Origin: a virus
Direction: 5' to 3' (one strand)
DNA: 22,013 nt
Virus record (IMG/VR): IMGVR_UViG_3300030108_006236
Span: 1 to 22,013 of that record
Under the pieces are notes generated by a model. That model saw only the letters and a program-made list of their open reading frames with translations, was not told where the DNA came from and made no database searches. Each line of letters starts with the position of its first letter. The first letter of the stretch is position 1. Shown here one piece after another: positions 1-7,075 of the stretch. The position numbers and the translations under genes are program-made.

Positions 1-44
1 AACGCATGCGCAAGAGGGTTGCGAAGATGAAGGCTAAGCGATAG
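1..44 (+). CDS. C-terminal end of an upstream gene (partial)
   Basis: The window opens inside an open frame (codons starting at position 3) that ends with TAG at 42-44. The visible tail is RMRKRVAKMKAKR, strongly basic. Basic tails of this kind also end other proteins in this array, for example the Lys/Arg-rich protein at 7056-8159, so it may be another nucleic-acid-binding virion protein. The next gene starts one base after the stop, which suggests co-translation. Too little is visible to name a function. Confidence 0.55.
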   Translation, partial: RMRKRVAKMKAKR

Positions 45-45
45 T

Positions 46-471
46 ATGCGAATCACCAACTCCACACTACGAAAAATAATCCGCGAAGAGCTGGAAGCAG
101 TTCAAAGCGAATCTAAGTTTGATGACCGCTTTAATGCCATCAGAAACGCCGTGGCAGACATCCTGAACGCCCTTGGCAAGCGTAGGGGGGACCTATCCAT
201 TGCTCAGCGCGAGGGGCTTCCCAAATTGGCTGCTATGGTTGTTGACGGCGATATGACCGTCAAGTCCGCCGCGAAAAAATTGGGCGCTTCCATTCGGGAG
301 GCAGTCGAAAACGAGACGCTCTTCAACCTTGTCAAGGATGCCGGCATTCCCATGGCAGGCGTGGACCGCAATGACTTCTTTAACTTTCTGCGCGCGCGGG
401 AGCTGACCACGGCTGACGCCATTGAGTCACACATGGGTGTGATCGCCGGTTGGCTCAAGAAAAATCGTTAA
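46..471 (+). CDS. Tagged putative virion protein, unknown function
   Basis: This 141-residue protein has no fold I recognise. Residues 1-20, MRITNSTLRKIIREELEAVQ, are a clear copy of the N-terminal tag shared by at least nine other proteins in the window. The rest is predicted to be mostly helical and mixed in charge, with no membrane segment and no Cys. The ATG lies one base after the upstream stop. By analogy with T4 internal head proteins, whose N-terminal capsid-targeting peptides are removed by the prohead protease, I infer that it is virion cargo or a core protein. The antisense frame inside it is a shadow. Confidence 0.8.
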   Translation: MRITNSTLRKIIREELEAVQSESKFDDRFNAIRNAVADILNALGKRRGDLSIAQREGLPKLAAMVVDGDMTVKSAAKKLGASIREAVENETLFNLVKDAGIPMAGVDRNDFFNFLRARELTTADAIESHMGVIAGWLKKNR

Positions 472-490
472 AATTTTCAGCGATTCGGTG

Positions 491-500
491 ACTATATAAT
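491..500 (+). promoter_or_regulatory. Promoter-like -10 element
   Basis: ACTATATAAT sits in the short gap between two genes, 34 bases before the ATG at 525. It resembles the ACTATTTATA element found 31-32 bases upstream of three other starts (824, 6257, 14266). A strong GGAGG-type ribosome-binding site (about 507-516) lies between it and the ATG. I see no clear -35 element, so a phage-modified polymerase or late-type promoter is possible. Confidence 0.4.
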
Positions 501-524
501 ATCATAGGAGGGGGGGACCTAACT

Positions 525-809
525 ATGGAATCAATAATTGAAGGCTTAGCCCAATACGGTCCACTCGGTTTGTGGACCGCTTCGCTTTTATGGATGAACT
601 GGCAGCAGCGCAAGGAAAACAAGGAAGACGAGCTTCGCTCGGCTGAAGCCCTGAAGTATCATCAGGAGAATATCGCCGGCAAACTCGATGAGTTGGGCGC
701 CAAATTGGAACTCACAGGACAGAAGATAGACACCGGTTTAACGACCATGAGGGAGAAATACTCAGAGGACCGCGCATTGATGAGAGATTTGCTCAGAAAT
801 CGCGGCTAA
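525..809 (+). CDS. Small membrane protein with coiled-coil tail, holin-like
   Basis: This 94-residue protein has one N-terminal hydrophobic segment (about residues 7-26, LAQYGPLGLWTASLLWMNW). A highly charged helical tail follows (residues 28-94), rich in Lys/Glu heptads. One membrane helix plus a cytoplasmic coiled coil is the layout of the BhlA/UviB group of small phage holin-like proteins, but I see no diagnostic motif. It lacks the tag of its neighbours and has its own promoter-like element and a very strong G-rich ribosome-binding site, so it is probably expressed apart from the virion cargo. Alternative: a membrane anchor or spanin-like helper. A role in lysis is inference only. Confidence 0.72.
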   Translation: MESIIEGLAQYGPLGLWTASLLWMNWQQRKENKEDELRSAEALKYHQENIAGKLDELGAKLELTGQKIDTGLTTMREKYSEDRALMRDLLRNRG

Positions 810-812
810 GAG

Positions 813-843
813 CCTTCTAGGGTACTATTTATAGAGAAGAAGG
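813..843 (+). promoter_or_regulatory. Inverted repeat enclosing promoter-like element and RBS
   Basis: CCTTCT (813-818) can pair with AGAAGG (838-843). The loop contains ACTATTTATA (824-833). The 3' arm overlaps the AAGGAG ribosome-binding site of the gene at 856. Two other start regions (5207-5227 and 10187-10208) also put a TATA-type sequence in the loop and the ribosome-binding site in the 3' arm. This one is weaker (6 bp stem, 19-base loop). Confidence 0.35.
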
Positions 844-855
844 AGATTTCCCCCA

Positions 856-1329
856 ATGAAAATCACACAGGCTACACTTAAGGCGATCATCCAAGAAGAG
901 GTCGCGAAAATGTTCGAAGGCAAGCACGAAGGTGCTCGCGTTGCAAAGGCAGATGAGCGCCGCGCTGGAATGCAGGCTGGCGAAGTCGAAGCCGAGGATG
1001 TTGACGAGGGCATCTTTGCTCCCAACCACTATTGCGTGCACCACGGTGGTGTGCAGCACGAGGGCGAGATCAAGCTCGCTGAGGCTGTTGGGCACAATTG
1101 GAGCGAGAAGCTTGGTCGTGTAACCCACTACGACATGAAGCTCGCAAATGGCACGATTCTTGAGAATGTTGCGTTTGAAGACATTCAAGTCACCAACGCT
1201 TCACTTGCTGAGGGTCACCACGCACACGTTCCCTCCAAGGGTAAGCGCGATCGTGAAGAGCATGACCTCGATGATCTTTATGCAATGGTTCGAGACCTTA
1301 AGCATAAAGTCGACGATATGCGCAAGTAG
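856..1329 (+). CDS. Tagged His-rich putative virion protein
   Basis: This 157-residue protein starts with the tag MKITQATLKAIIQEEVAKMF, followed by E (M-F-E, a possible processing site). A charged linker (21-54) leads to a compact domain at about residues 54-120 with PNHYCVHHGGVQHEGEIK, then HNW, THYDMKL and EGHHAH. The spacing of His and its single Cys suggests possible metal binding, but no known site is evident. The C-terminus (129-157) is a charged helix. I have a general memory of this PNHYCVHHGG domain from marine phage hypothetical proteins, with no assigned function. The RBS is AAGGAG at about 840-845. An ACTATTTATA element precedes it by the same distance as at 6288 and 14298. Confidence 0.82.
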   Translation: MKITQATLKAIIQEEVAKMFEGKHEGARVAKADERRAGMQAGEVEAEDVDEGIFAPNHYCVHHGGVQHEGEIKLAEAVGHNWSEKLGRVTHYDMKLANGTILENVAFEDIQVTNASLAEGHHAHVPSKGKRDREEHDLDDLYAMVRDLKHKVDDMRK

Positions 1330-1357
1330 ATAAAAAAAATTTGGCAAAGAGTTTATA

Positions 1358-1795
1358 ATGAAGCAAGAAGATCTTAAGAAAATAATCGCCGAAGAACTGC
1401 AAGCTATGCGGTCCTCAACTCCGGTTGTGGAGGAGCAGGAGGTTCTCGAAGAGGTTCTGGGAATAGGGGCAATATTAGGTAAGCTTTTTCTAGTCTTGAC
1501 ACAACGCGAAAACATACGTAAGGTTATTCGGGCTCTCATGAGTCGCAAGGAAGATCTCCCCGAGGGGCTTCTAGAGATTTTGGAAAAAATCGAGGAGCTT
1601 TTAGACCTTGTTGAGACCAACCTGCCTAATATAATTAAAAGAATAACCGATGTAAGAGCATCGAGCCCAAGAAACAGGGTTGTTGCTCTTTTGGTAAATG
1701 TTTTTTCTGATTTTATTAAACAAGGAGAGCCAGATGAGCCTCACCCCAACTTTGAACAAGGGGAGGGTGAGTATTCACCACCAAACAGAAATTAA
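1358..1795 (+). CDS. Tagged putative virion protein, unknown function
   Basis: This 145-residue protein begins MKQEDLKKIIAEELQAMR, a shorter form of the tag that lacks the I-T dipeptide; the gene at 2590 starts almost identically. The middle (residues 25-100) is amphipathic and helical (VLGIGAILGKLFLVLTQRENIRKV and onward), with a hydrophobic stretch at about 28-45 that could associate with a membrane. The last 20 residues are polar and disordered (EPHPNFEQGEGEYSPPNRN). No catalytic motif is visible. It lies in the same polycistronic array as its neighbours. Virion location is inferred from the tag. Confidence 0.78.
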   Translation: MKQEDLKKIIAEELQAMRSSTPVVEEQEVLEEVLGIGAILGKLFLVLTQRENIRKVIRALMSRKEDLPEGLLEILEKIEELLDLVETNLPNIIKRITDVRASSPRNRVVALLVNVFSDFIKQGEPDEPHPNFEQGEGEYSPPNRN

Positions 1796-1808
1796 GGACT
1801 TTTAAATC

Positions 1809-2579
1809 ATGATTATCACCAATTCACAACTTAGAAAAGTTATCAACGAGGAACTTCAAATTGTCCTCGTGGAGCAACGAATGGAGCTGTGGGAGCAACG
1901 CACGACTCGCGAGCTAGATAAGCTCCTTAGCGAGATAGACCTCAAGGGAGTTGCCTCTGCTGCATTGGAGAAGATTAACAATTTTGTTCACACAGCCGGT
2001 GTAAAAGCTTGGCAATTTATGCAAAAGGGCAAAGAGGCGGCAATGAAGGGTATTAAGTTTCTTTCTGGAATCCTTCAGAAAATTCAGTCTTTTTGTGCAA
2101 AGAGACCAAGAGTGTGTGGCGCCGCAAAAGTATTTTTAACAGTTATGATCATGGCTGGCGTTGTGGTGGCGACAGCTGGTGCTGCTCAGGCAGCAGAAGG
2201 TGGTTTCGTGGACCCAGCCGTGTTAGACCAGATTATCGGCGGTGCAAAGGTAGCAATGGATCCACTAGCACAAAATCCGGGAGGCGCTGGTGGTTTTGTT
2301 AGTTATCATGAGCAAATTGACGAATATGTGCGCGTCTTGAATGAATTGAGAAATATACCTGTGGATGCGCAAGCAAGGGATCTCTCTAAGGGCGCCCAGA
2401 AAGTTCTTTCTATTGGTCTTGAGACCTTGAACGCCACCGACGAGATCGTCGGCGGTTCAGGCGTAGACCTCTTGCAAAAATTCGGCGCTAATGCCAACAG
2501 GGCGGCACAGGAGGCGCTTGACGCCGTCATGGAAGCCGCCGTCAGCGGCAATATGCCTTTAGGCACAGGACCAAAATAA
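1809..2579 (+). CDS. Tagged protein with central transmembrane segment
   Basis: This 256-residue protein opens with MIITNSQLRKVINEELQIVL then V-E, giving the tripeptide L-V-E right after the tag. Residues 25-95 are amphipathic helices. Residues 104-129 are strongly hydrophobic and Ala/Gly-rich (VFLTVMIMAGVVVATAGAAQAA) and would span a membrane or insert during genome delivery. The C-terminal half (130-256) is soluble and helical. An internal membrane segment in a protein carrying a capsid-type tag suggests ejection into the cell envelope, but that is inference. The nearest alternative is a structural protein of the baseplate or neck. Confidence 0.8.
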   Translation: MIITNSQLRKVINEELQIVLVEQRMELWEQRTTRELDKLLSEIDLKGVASAALEKINNFVHTAGVKAWQFMQKGKEAAMKGIKFLSGILQKIQSFCAKRPRVCGAAKVFLTVMIMAGVVVATAGAAQAAEGGFVDPAVLDQIIGGAKVAMDPLAQNPGGAGGFVSYHEQIDEYVRVLNELRNIPVDAQARDLSKGAQKVLSIGLETLNATDEIVGGSGVDLLQKFGANANRAAQEALDAVMEAAVSGNMPLGTGPK

Positions 2580-2589
2580 GGAGTTTATA

Positions 2590-3132
2590 ATGAAACAAGA
2601 AGATTTAAAAAGAATGATTATGGAAGAGCTTGGCAAAATTCGCGAGGCAAGAGGTTTTACTGGTCTTGAGGTCTCTGCGCTTAATGATGGCGGCGACGAG
2701 GTCGTTCGCATGACTTGGGCGCGTGAGCCTGCAGCTGAGGTCGCTGAGCAGACGCTTCTTGCTCAACTTGAGCTGCCCACTGTTAAGCGGCTCATGGTTC
2801 ACAAGGGCGAAGAGTGGATTGAAGCCAATCTTCCTGCGCTTGCTGGTGATGCAAGGGTTGACTATCCCGAAGATGAGCCACGATTTAGCCCCGAGCAAGA
2901 AGAGCAGGACGCACGACTAGCGAACCCTGATCTTTATAGAGACGACGACATGCTCCAAGAGGGTTTTCCCGGCGCGGAATTGGTGACACAGTTTATAAGC
3001 TTTATCCAAAGCAACCCAGAGGTGGCAGTTGCAGCTATTACTGCTAATGCTGCTTCATTGGCAGTTGTGGAGGTGCTGGAAAGTATCACCGATAAGGTTC
3101 GTGCCGCTCTCGCAGCGAAAGAAGCTAGATAA
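2590..3132 (+). CDS. Tagged putative virion protein
   Basis: This 180-residue protein has the tag MKQEDLKRMIMEELGKIR then E (I-R-E tripeptide). The tag is almost the same as that at 1358, so the two genes may share a recent origin for this part. Residues 20-115 are mixed alpha/beta. A short acidic linker follows, then a hydrophobic, Ala-rich C-terminal helix pair at about 126-176 (NPEVAVAAITANAASLAVVE). AGGAG with a TTTATA spacer precedes the ATG. The stop codon is one base before the next ATG, so the genes are coupled. Confidence 0.8.
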   Translation: MKQEDLKRMIMEELGKIREARGFTGLEVSALNDGGDEVVRMTWAREPAAEVAEQTLLAQLELPTVKRLMVHKGEEWIEANLPALAGDARVDYPEDEPRFSPEQEEQDARLANPDLYRDDDMLQEGFPGAELVTQFISFIQSNPEVAVAAITANAASLAVVEVLESITDKVRAALAAKEAR

Positions 3133-3133
3133 A

Positions 3134-3754
3134 ATGAACTTATCTCAACTTAAAAAGCTAATTAAAGAGGAACTAGAAGTTATCCTAACCAACGAAGAGG
3201 TTGGTGATTTTTTCGGTGAAGACGTTCAACGTCAAATCGAGGAGGCTGGGTTCTTTCCTGATTCTGCTAAGGAAGAGGAAGCTGAGGCTGCCGATCTATC
3301 AGCACAAGCGGGTAGTGTGAACGTCGAGCCAATGGAAGAGGCGGGACACAAGGGTGAGGGCACAATGGCTCGCTCCCAGCTCGCGCGCACTGGTGAGATT
3401 TCCCATATGCTTGAAAAGATGATTGGTGATGATACCAATCTTCCAGAGTGGGTTGAGTCAAAGATTACAAAGGCACAAGATTATCTTTCCAGTGTTCTCA
3501 ACTATATGCGTGGTGAAGATCTGGTTGACGCTGGTGATGCTGCCCGCGAGATGAAGGCTGCGGCTGCTGTTATGAACCGTGGTCCCCTTCAAGAGGCGGA
3601 CGAGGCAGAAATGATTGAGAAGCTAGAGGATGCAATTGAAAACGCAAAAGAACTCGTTAATAATCTCCCAGATAACCAAAGAGGTGAGGCGGAGAAGGTG
3701 CTCAACAGACTTGAGACGCGCTATAATCACATTATGAAAGGTAAAGTCAAGTGA
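3134..3754 (+). CDS. Tagged protein with conserved 'MARSQL' phage domain
   Basis: The open frame extends upstream to 3029, but the ATG at 3134 is the right start. It lies one base after the previous stop and begins with the tag MNLSQLKKLIKEELEVIL. The product has 206 residues. After an acidic linker comes GHKGEGTMARSQLARTGEI and then ADYLSS-like helices (WVESKITKAQDYLSSVLNYM). I remember this module as recurring in marine phage putative structural proteins; its role is unknown to me. The C-terminal 60 residues form another acidic helix pair. It is probably a head-core or virion component, based on the tag and neighbours. Confidence 0.82.
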   Translation: MNLSQLKKLIKEELEVILTNEEVGDFFGEDVQRQIEEAGFFPDSAKEEEAEAADLSAQAGSVNVEPMEEAGHKGEGTMARSQLARTGEISHMLEKMIGDDTNLPEWVESKITKAQDYLSSVLNYMRGEDLVDAGDAAREMKAAAAVMNRGPLQEADEAEMIEKLEDAIENAKELVNNLPDNQRGEAEKVLNRLETRYNHIMKGKVK

Positions 3755-4062
3755 AAATCACAACAGACAGAATCAAAGAAATTATTCGCGAAGAGCTTTC
3801 TCGCGTGAACGAAGCAATGTCTAGACAGGCAGCCGAGGATGGTGCCGATATGTACAACAGCGAGCACTATGGTCTCAGCTACCGTCAGCTAGTTCAGATG
3901 ATTATGAAACACGGTCACATTGATGCTGCTTATCCTACCTATCTTGAGTTTCGTGATGGACACGAGCACTATCGTGGCGACTACGTAGAGGACTCTGAGG
4001 ATGTGGACTTTGATATTGATCGTCGACGCATGAACAAGCCAATGATGGAAGAAGAGAGATGA
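3751..4062 (+). CDS. Small tagged putative virion protein
   Basis: This 103-residue protein starts at a GTG that overlaps the previous stop (GTGA), typical of translational coupling. The tag is MKITTDRIKEIIREELSRVN, followed by E. The rest is acidic with a Tyr/His-rich centre (EHYGLSYRQLVQMIMKHGHI and HEHYRGDYVED). No known domain is recognised. The gene ends by overlapping the next start (ATGA). It is unlikely to be an enzyme given its size; a small cargo or decoration role is possible. Confidence 0.78.
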   Translation: MKITTDRIKEIIREELSRVNEAMSRQAAEDGADMYNSEHYGLSYRQLVQMIMKHGHIDAAYPTYLEFRDGHEHYRGDYVEDSEDVDFDIDRRRMNKPMMEEER

Positions 4063-4475
4063 ATCTCAACAATCTAAGGCAGCTTGTTCAGGAGGAGATG
4101 TCTCGTTTTGAGTTTATGAAACACCTTGCTGGAAAGCGTCCTGATTTAAACGCCAAGCAAATCGGTGAAATTTACAAACTATACAAGGGTGGCATGGATA
4201 TTGATTCTGCTGTTGCTAAAGTTGCCCCAATGCAAGAGCAAGAGCGTCTTGGTATGGCATCCGTCTCTAGATCTGACCAAGCTATGATGGCACGACAAAA
4301 AGGAAAAGACATCGCGAGTGGCGATGCTCTTTCTGGGGTTACTACTCGCGAGCGTGCCATTATGGTTGATCTTGAAAAAATAATTGCTGCGATAGCTGAA
4401 GAGGATGATCTTGTAAAGTATAAAGTAGACCTGCAAAATGTAGTTGATCGATTGCGCAAAAAAGCTGGAGTTTAA
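4059..4475 (+). CDS. Tagged putative virion protein with GVTTRERA motif
   Basis: This 138-residue protein begins with the tag variant MNLNNLRQLVQEEMSRFE. Residues 22-58 look like a small helical unit (RPDLNAKQIGEIYKLYKGG). The C-terminal part contains GDALSGVTTRERAIMVDLEK followed by helices. I recall a similar GVTTRERA segment in other marine phage hypothetical proteins but no function. The ATG overlaps the upstream stop by four bases. The next gene starts two bases after this stop, so the whole block from 3134 to 5185 should be one translation unit. Confidence 0.8.
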   Translation: MNLNNLRQLVQEEMSRFEFMKHLAGKRPDLNAKQIGEIYKLYKGGMDIDSAVAKVAPMQEQERLGMASVSRSDQAMMARQKGKDIASGDALSGVTTRERAIMVDLEKIIAAIAEEDDLVKYKVDLQNVVDRLRKKAGV

Positions 4476-4477
4476 AA

Positions 4478-5185
4478 GTGGAGCGGCTTTTTGAAAATTG
4501 GCGCCTTTATGAGCGCGTGCTGCGCGAAGAACAGCAAGCCATTGACCTTGTTGAAGAGATCTGGCGAGGTGATTATACCGCGTCTCTTCTTATGCTTGAA
4601 GGGCAACAAGAGTTATTAGATGAAAGTGTTAGGCAATTTTTTCAAGATGCGTTTAATTCCGTAAGAGGAAAGATAAACCAATTTTCCACCTTCAAAGAAA
4701 ATCAGTTAATAAAATTTGTTGATGCCGGCATTGCAAAAATACAAGATTTTTTCACGAAGATGAGAGAAATTGCAAGAACCACAAGAAATGAGATATTGTT
4801 AAAGCTATTTCCCAAACGTGGGACTCGAAGCATTACGGATAAATTTGGAGTTCTTCGACGACCAGAGTATCTTGCTGCAGGTGCCGCCGTAATGTCTACT
4901 ATTTTAGCTAAACTCGCCGAACTGGGCGCTCAAGCTGTCTTGAATGCTCTATCTGGTGGTTTGGGTGGAGCTGCACAAGTAGCACAATTTGTGCAAACAA
5001 ACATTGAAAGATTGAAGCTCATAGTGGAAACAATAAAAAATGCTCTTGATCCAATGGGGATTATGGACCTTCTGGATACCGTAGAGTCCTTTAAGGATAA
5101 GGTGGAATTTTTACAGAAATTGAAGGATGATTTGCAGGACCCTTATAAAGAGTTTCACGCTAGTTTTCAGGGCGCACCCACATAA
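4478..5185 (+). CDS. Helical protein with ENWR-type tag
   Basis: This 235-residue protein starts at GTG. Its N-terminus, MERLFENWRLYERVLREEQQ, differs from the main tag but matches the tag of the protein at 8163 (MKILLENWRKFLTE): both have M-x-x-L-x-E-N-W-R, and both have L-x-E nearby (L-R-E here). It resembles T4-type capsid-targeting peptides (MKTYQEF style) more than the main tag does. The remainder is helical, with a hydrophobic Ala/Gly-rich region at about residues 128-168 (AAGAAVMSTILAKLAELG) that could insert in a membrane. No enzymatic motif is seen. Confidence 0.78.
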   Translation: MERLFENWRLYERVLREEQQAIDLVEEIWRGDYTASLLMLEGQQELLDESVRQFFQDAFNSVRGKINQFSTFKENQLIKFVDAGIAKIQDFFTKMREIARTTRNEILLKLFPKRGTRSITDKFGVLRRPEYLAAGAAVMSTILAKLAELGAQAVLNALSGGLGGAAQVAQFVQTNIERLKLIVETIKNALDPMGIMDLLDTVESFKDKVEFLQKLKDDLQDPYKEFHASFQGAPT

Positions 5186-5206
5186 ATAATTAAAACAGTC
5201 GTTTAG

Positions 5207-5234
5207 CCTCCTATATACTTTAGGAGGTTTTTTT
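5207..5234 (+). terminator. Terminator-like hairpin that also carries the next gene's RBS
   Basis: CCTCCTA (5207-5213) pairs perfectly with TAGGAGG (5221-5227), with loop TATACTT. Seven T residues follow (5228-5234), then the ATG at 5235. Stem plus T-tract is the layout of an intrinsic terminator for the upstream tagged-gene operon. The 3' arm AGGAGG is also an ideal ribosome-binding site for the lipoprotein, seven bases from its ATG. The loop TATACT could act as a -10 for a downstream transcript whose site would not be masked. Confidence 0.6.
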
Positions 5235-6257
5235 ATGAGATATATCTGTAGCTTAGCGTTTTTGTTATTACTTGTTGCAGGGTGCACAGGTTATAATATT
5301 GTTCCTTTGGACGATGACGACTCCCCAATAGACGATCCTGACGATCCGCCTGTTGACGATCCGGACTGGCGACCGACTGTTACATTCATTGACATTCCTG
5401 TGGGCGATGACGACGATGCAACACCGCCACCTCCCGAGATCCCTGATCCAAGATTTTATATTTTAACAAAGGCTGGCTTTCGTGGAGCAGATGAAAGCAC
5501 CCTAGAGCAAATTGATGAAGAGGGTAATGTGCTGGATATGATCGGGGTGGGCTTTCCCAGTTCCACTGTAACAGCGTTGCCTGGAGAATATAATTTTATT
5601 GTTATGAATAATGACGGTAGTCGTGATGTCCCAAGAGAACGAGATCTTAATCTCGTTGATGGTTTTCTAGACACGGTCACACCAACTGGCTTGACAATCA
5701 ACGGTAACGGTAGAATTCACTTCGCCCGAAACGCAAACCTTCTTGTAGGCGCGGTAGAACATTATGTTTATTTTAGAAATCTTGATGACGGCACAGCTTG
5801 GGTGAGAATGGGCAGCCATGATACTCAATGCTGGATTGACGCTACCAGTAGTCCTGTGCCTGGTGATGATAGAGTCTTTTTGCTTGAGCAATCTGAACGA
5901 GCTATTCACATTTACAATCCACTTACAGAGGAAATAATGGATGCTCCTTATGTTTCTGGTCTTCCTGATTCTACAGTCTTGGGTATGGACGAGGAGGGCA
6001 ATTTCTATACCGGTTCTGATTCTCCTGTTATATCAATCGTTCCAGCAGTTGATCGTATACCAATCTATTTGTCTATTCCCGAAATACATAGAACTATTGC
6101 TCTTGAGCCCGCAGGCAGCAACTCAATTTGGCTTCTTTATCTTAAAAATGAGGAGTCAAAAGCAGGAACAGTTCTGGAGAGAATTTGGTCTGACGGAACT
6201 CGTGAAGCAATCTTCGATGTTGTCGACGCTCCGTGGAGCGATTTCATTGTAATGTAA
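5235..6257 (+). CDS. Secreted Asp-rich lipoprotein with possible beta-propeller domain
   Basis: This 340-residue protein has a classic lipoprotein signal peptide: M-R, hydrophobic core (residues 3-14), and lipobox V14-A-G-C17. Thr follows the Cys, so sorting to the outer membrane is expected in a Gram-negative cell. Residues 25-70 are a low-complexity Asp/Pro linker (DDDDSPIDDPDDPP, later GDDDDATPPPP). I associate this style with cell-surface lipoproteins of some deltaproteobacterial lineages. Residues 75-340 are beta-rich with repeating aromatic/Gly units, which may form a propeller or other beta fold. It carries no virion tag. A role in altering the infected cell surface, such as superinfection exclusion, is possible but unproven. 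Confidence 0.82.
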   Translation: MRYICSLAFLLLLVAGCTGYNIVPLDDDDSPIDDPDDPPVDDPDWRPTVTFIDIPVGDDDDATPPPPEIPDPRFYILTKAGFRGADESTLEQIDEEGNVLDMIGVGFPSSTVTALPGEYNFIVMNNDGSRDVPRERDLNLVDGFLDTVTPTGLTINGNGRIHFARNANLLVGAVEHYVYFRNLDDGTAWVRMGSHDTQCWIDATSSPVPGDDRVFLLEQSERAIHIYNPLTEEIMDAPYVSGLPDSTVLGMDEEGNFYTGSDSPVISIVPAVDRIPIYLSIPEIHRTIALEPAGSNSIWLLYLKNEESKAGTVLERIWSDGTREAIFDVVDAPWSDFIVM

Positions 6258-6266
6258 CTATTTATT
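6257..6266 (+). promoter_or_regulatory. Promoter-like ACTATTTATT element
   Basis: ACTATTTATT begins 31 bases before the ATG at 6288, with an ACGGAG ribosome-binding site between them. The same element at nearly the same distance precedes the tagged genes at 856 and 14298. It overlaps the stop codon of the lipoprotein gene. This is probably a phage late promoter -10 region; no -35 is obvious. Confidence 0.45.
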
Positions 6267-6287
6267 GTGTAACGGAGAATCTACACA

Positions 6288-7016
6288 ATGAAAATCACCC
6301 AATCACAACTTAGACGGATTATCAAGGAAGAGCTTGAGGCAGTCCTGAGTGAAAAAGCAGAGAAAACGGTTAGTGCTGAGATCTCCGCTCAAAAGAAGAA
6401 GGGCAAGCCACAGGATCAAGCAGTAGCAATTGCTTTGTCTAAAAAAGAGCGTGGTGAAGTTCGTGCAGACGAGGCGATGAACGAAGAAGAGCTTGATGAG
6501 CGCTGTCAAAAAGGCTACAAAACTCACGAAAAACGCAAAACTAAAACAATGTATGGCAAAACATACAGGAACTGCGTTAAAGCAGAAGAATTAGAGTTAG
6601 ACGAGAAGAAAAAGAAGAAAAAGGACGATCGCTGTACTCGTATTGCCAAGCGTAAGTATGATGTCTGGCCATCTGCCTATGCTTCAGGAGCTGTCGTGCA
6701 GTGCCGCCGGGGTAAGATCTGGAAGGGTGTGAAGGAGGGTGCCGAGGAGGACCTAGCGGTAGCAATCAGGCAAGCGCTTCACGACGAAGGTGGTGCTGCG
6801 GGGATGGATGCACTTATTGACAAGGTTGGTGCATCGCAGAAAGAGATTGAAGATGCTATAGGCGATATGCACGACGTTGGACACTCCCACTATGGTGATT
6901 ACATTCTTGACGATGCAGATATGGTTGACATCGTGAAAGAAAAAAAAAACGTTGGAGCAAGTCAGAAAGAAGTAAGAGAGCGAAGAATTGCGCGAATCCT
7001 AAAGGATTTACTATGA
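6288..7016 (+). CDS. Tagged basic phage protein with DUF5872-like Cys segment
   Basis: This 242-residue protein carries the most canonical tag, MKITQSQLRRIIKEELEAVL then S-E (L-S-E). Several modules follow. Residues 24-58 resemble small Lys-rich segments (KKKGKPQDQAVAIALSKKE). Residues 73-97 read CQKGYKTHEKRKTKTMYGKT and end in NC. Residues 115-146 read C-T-R-I-A-K-R-K-Y-D-V-W-P-S-A-Y-A-S-G-A, a sequence I remember from phage proteins grouped as DUF5872. Residues 155-215 look like a small winged-helix-like domain. GASQKE occurs twice (residues 181-186 and 223-228), a small internal repeat. It is probably a nucleic-acid-associated head protein. Confidence 0.82.
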   Translation: MKITQSQLRRIIKEELEAVLSEKAEKTVSAEISAQKKKGKPQDQAVAIALSKKERGEVRADEAMNEEELDERCQKGYKTHEKRKTKTMYGKTYRNCVKAEELELDEKKKKKKDDRCTRIAKRKYDVWPSAYASGAVVQCRRGKIWKGVKEGAEEDLAVAIRQALHDEGGAAGMDALIDKVGASQKEIEDAIGDMHDVGHSHYGDYILDDADMVDIVKEKKNVGASQKEVRERRIARILKDLL

Positions 7017-7075
7017 AGCAGTTCTGCAAGAACCAGCGCACAAGAAGCAAAAAGGGTGAAAGGGCAAATGAGTAA
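7013..7075 (+). CDS. Possible 20-codon coupled leader ORF
   Basis: An ATG overlapping the previous stop (ATGA) opens a 20-codon frame, MKQFCKNQRTRSKKGERANE, that ends across the ATG at 7068 of the next gene (ATGAGTAA). It is basic and could be a real small peptide, a translational relay between its neighbours, or the relic of a frameshift joining two genes. Nothing besides the start/stop overlaps supports it. Confidence 0.25.
   Translation: MKQFCKNQRTRSKKGERANE

Noticed and set aside
829-1188. Long open frames on the minus strand opposite the tagged genes (also 204-458, 1201-1620, 4172-4459)
   Set aside because: They lie opposite better-supported plus-strand genes with tags and good ribosome-binding sites, and have shadow-like composition (Ser/Arg-rich, or mirror patterns).
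3029-3133. Upstream extension of the gene at 3134
   Set aside because: The extension is out of frame with and fully inside the previous gene; the tag starts at ATG 3134.
5181-5190. CATAAATAAT as a T4-type late promoter (TATAAATA)
   Set aside because: One base off, overlaps a stop codon, and lies about 50 bases from the next ATG with a terminator-like hairpin in between.
5941-6252. Second plus-strand frame inside the lipoprotein gene
   Set aside because: It overlaps the lipoprotein in another frame and shows no start signal or recognisable fold.
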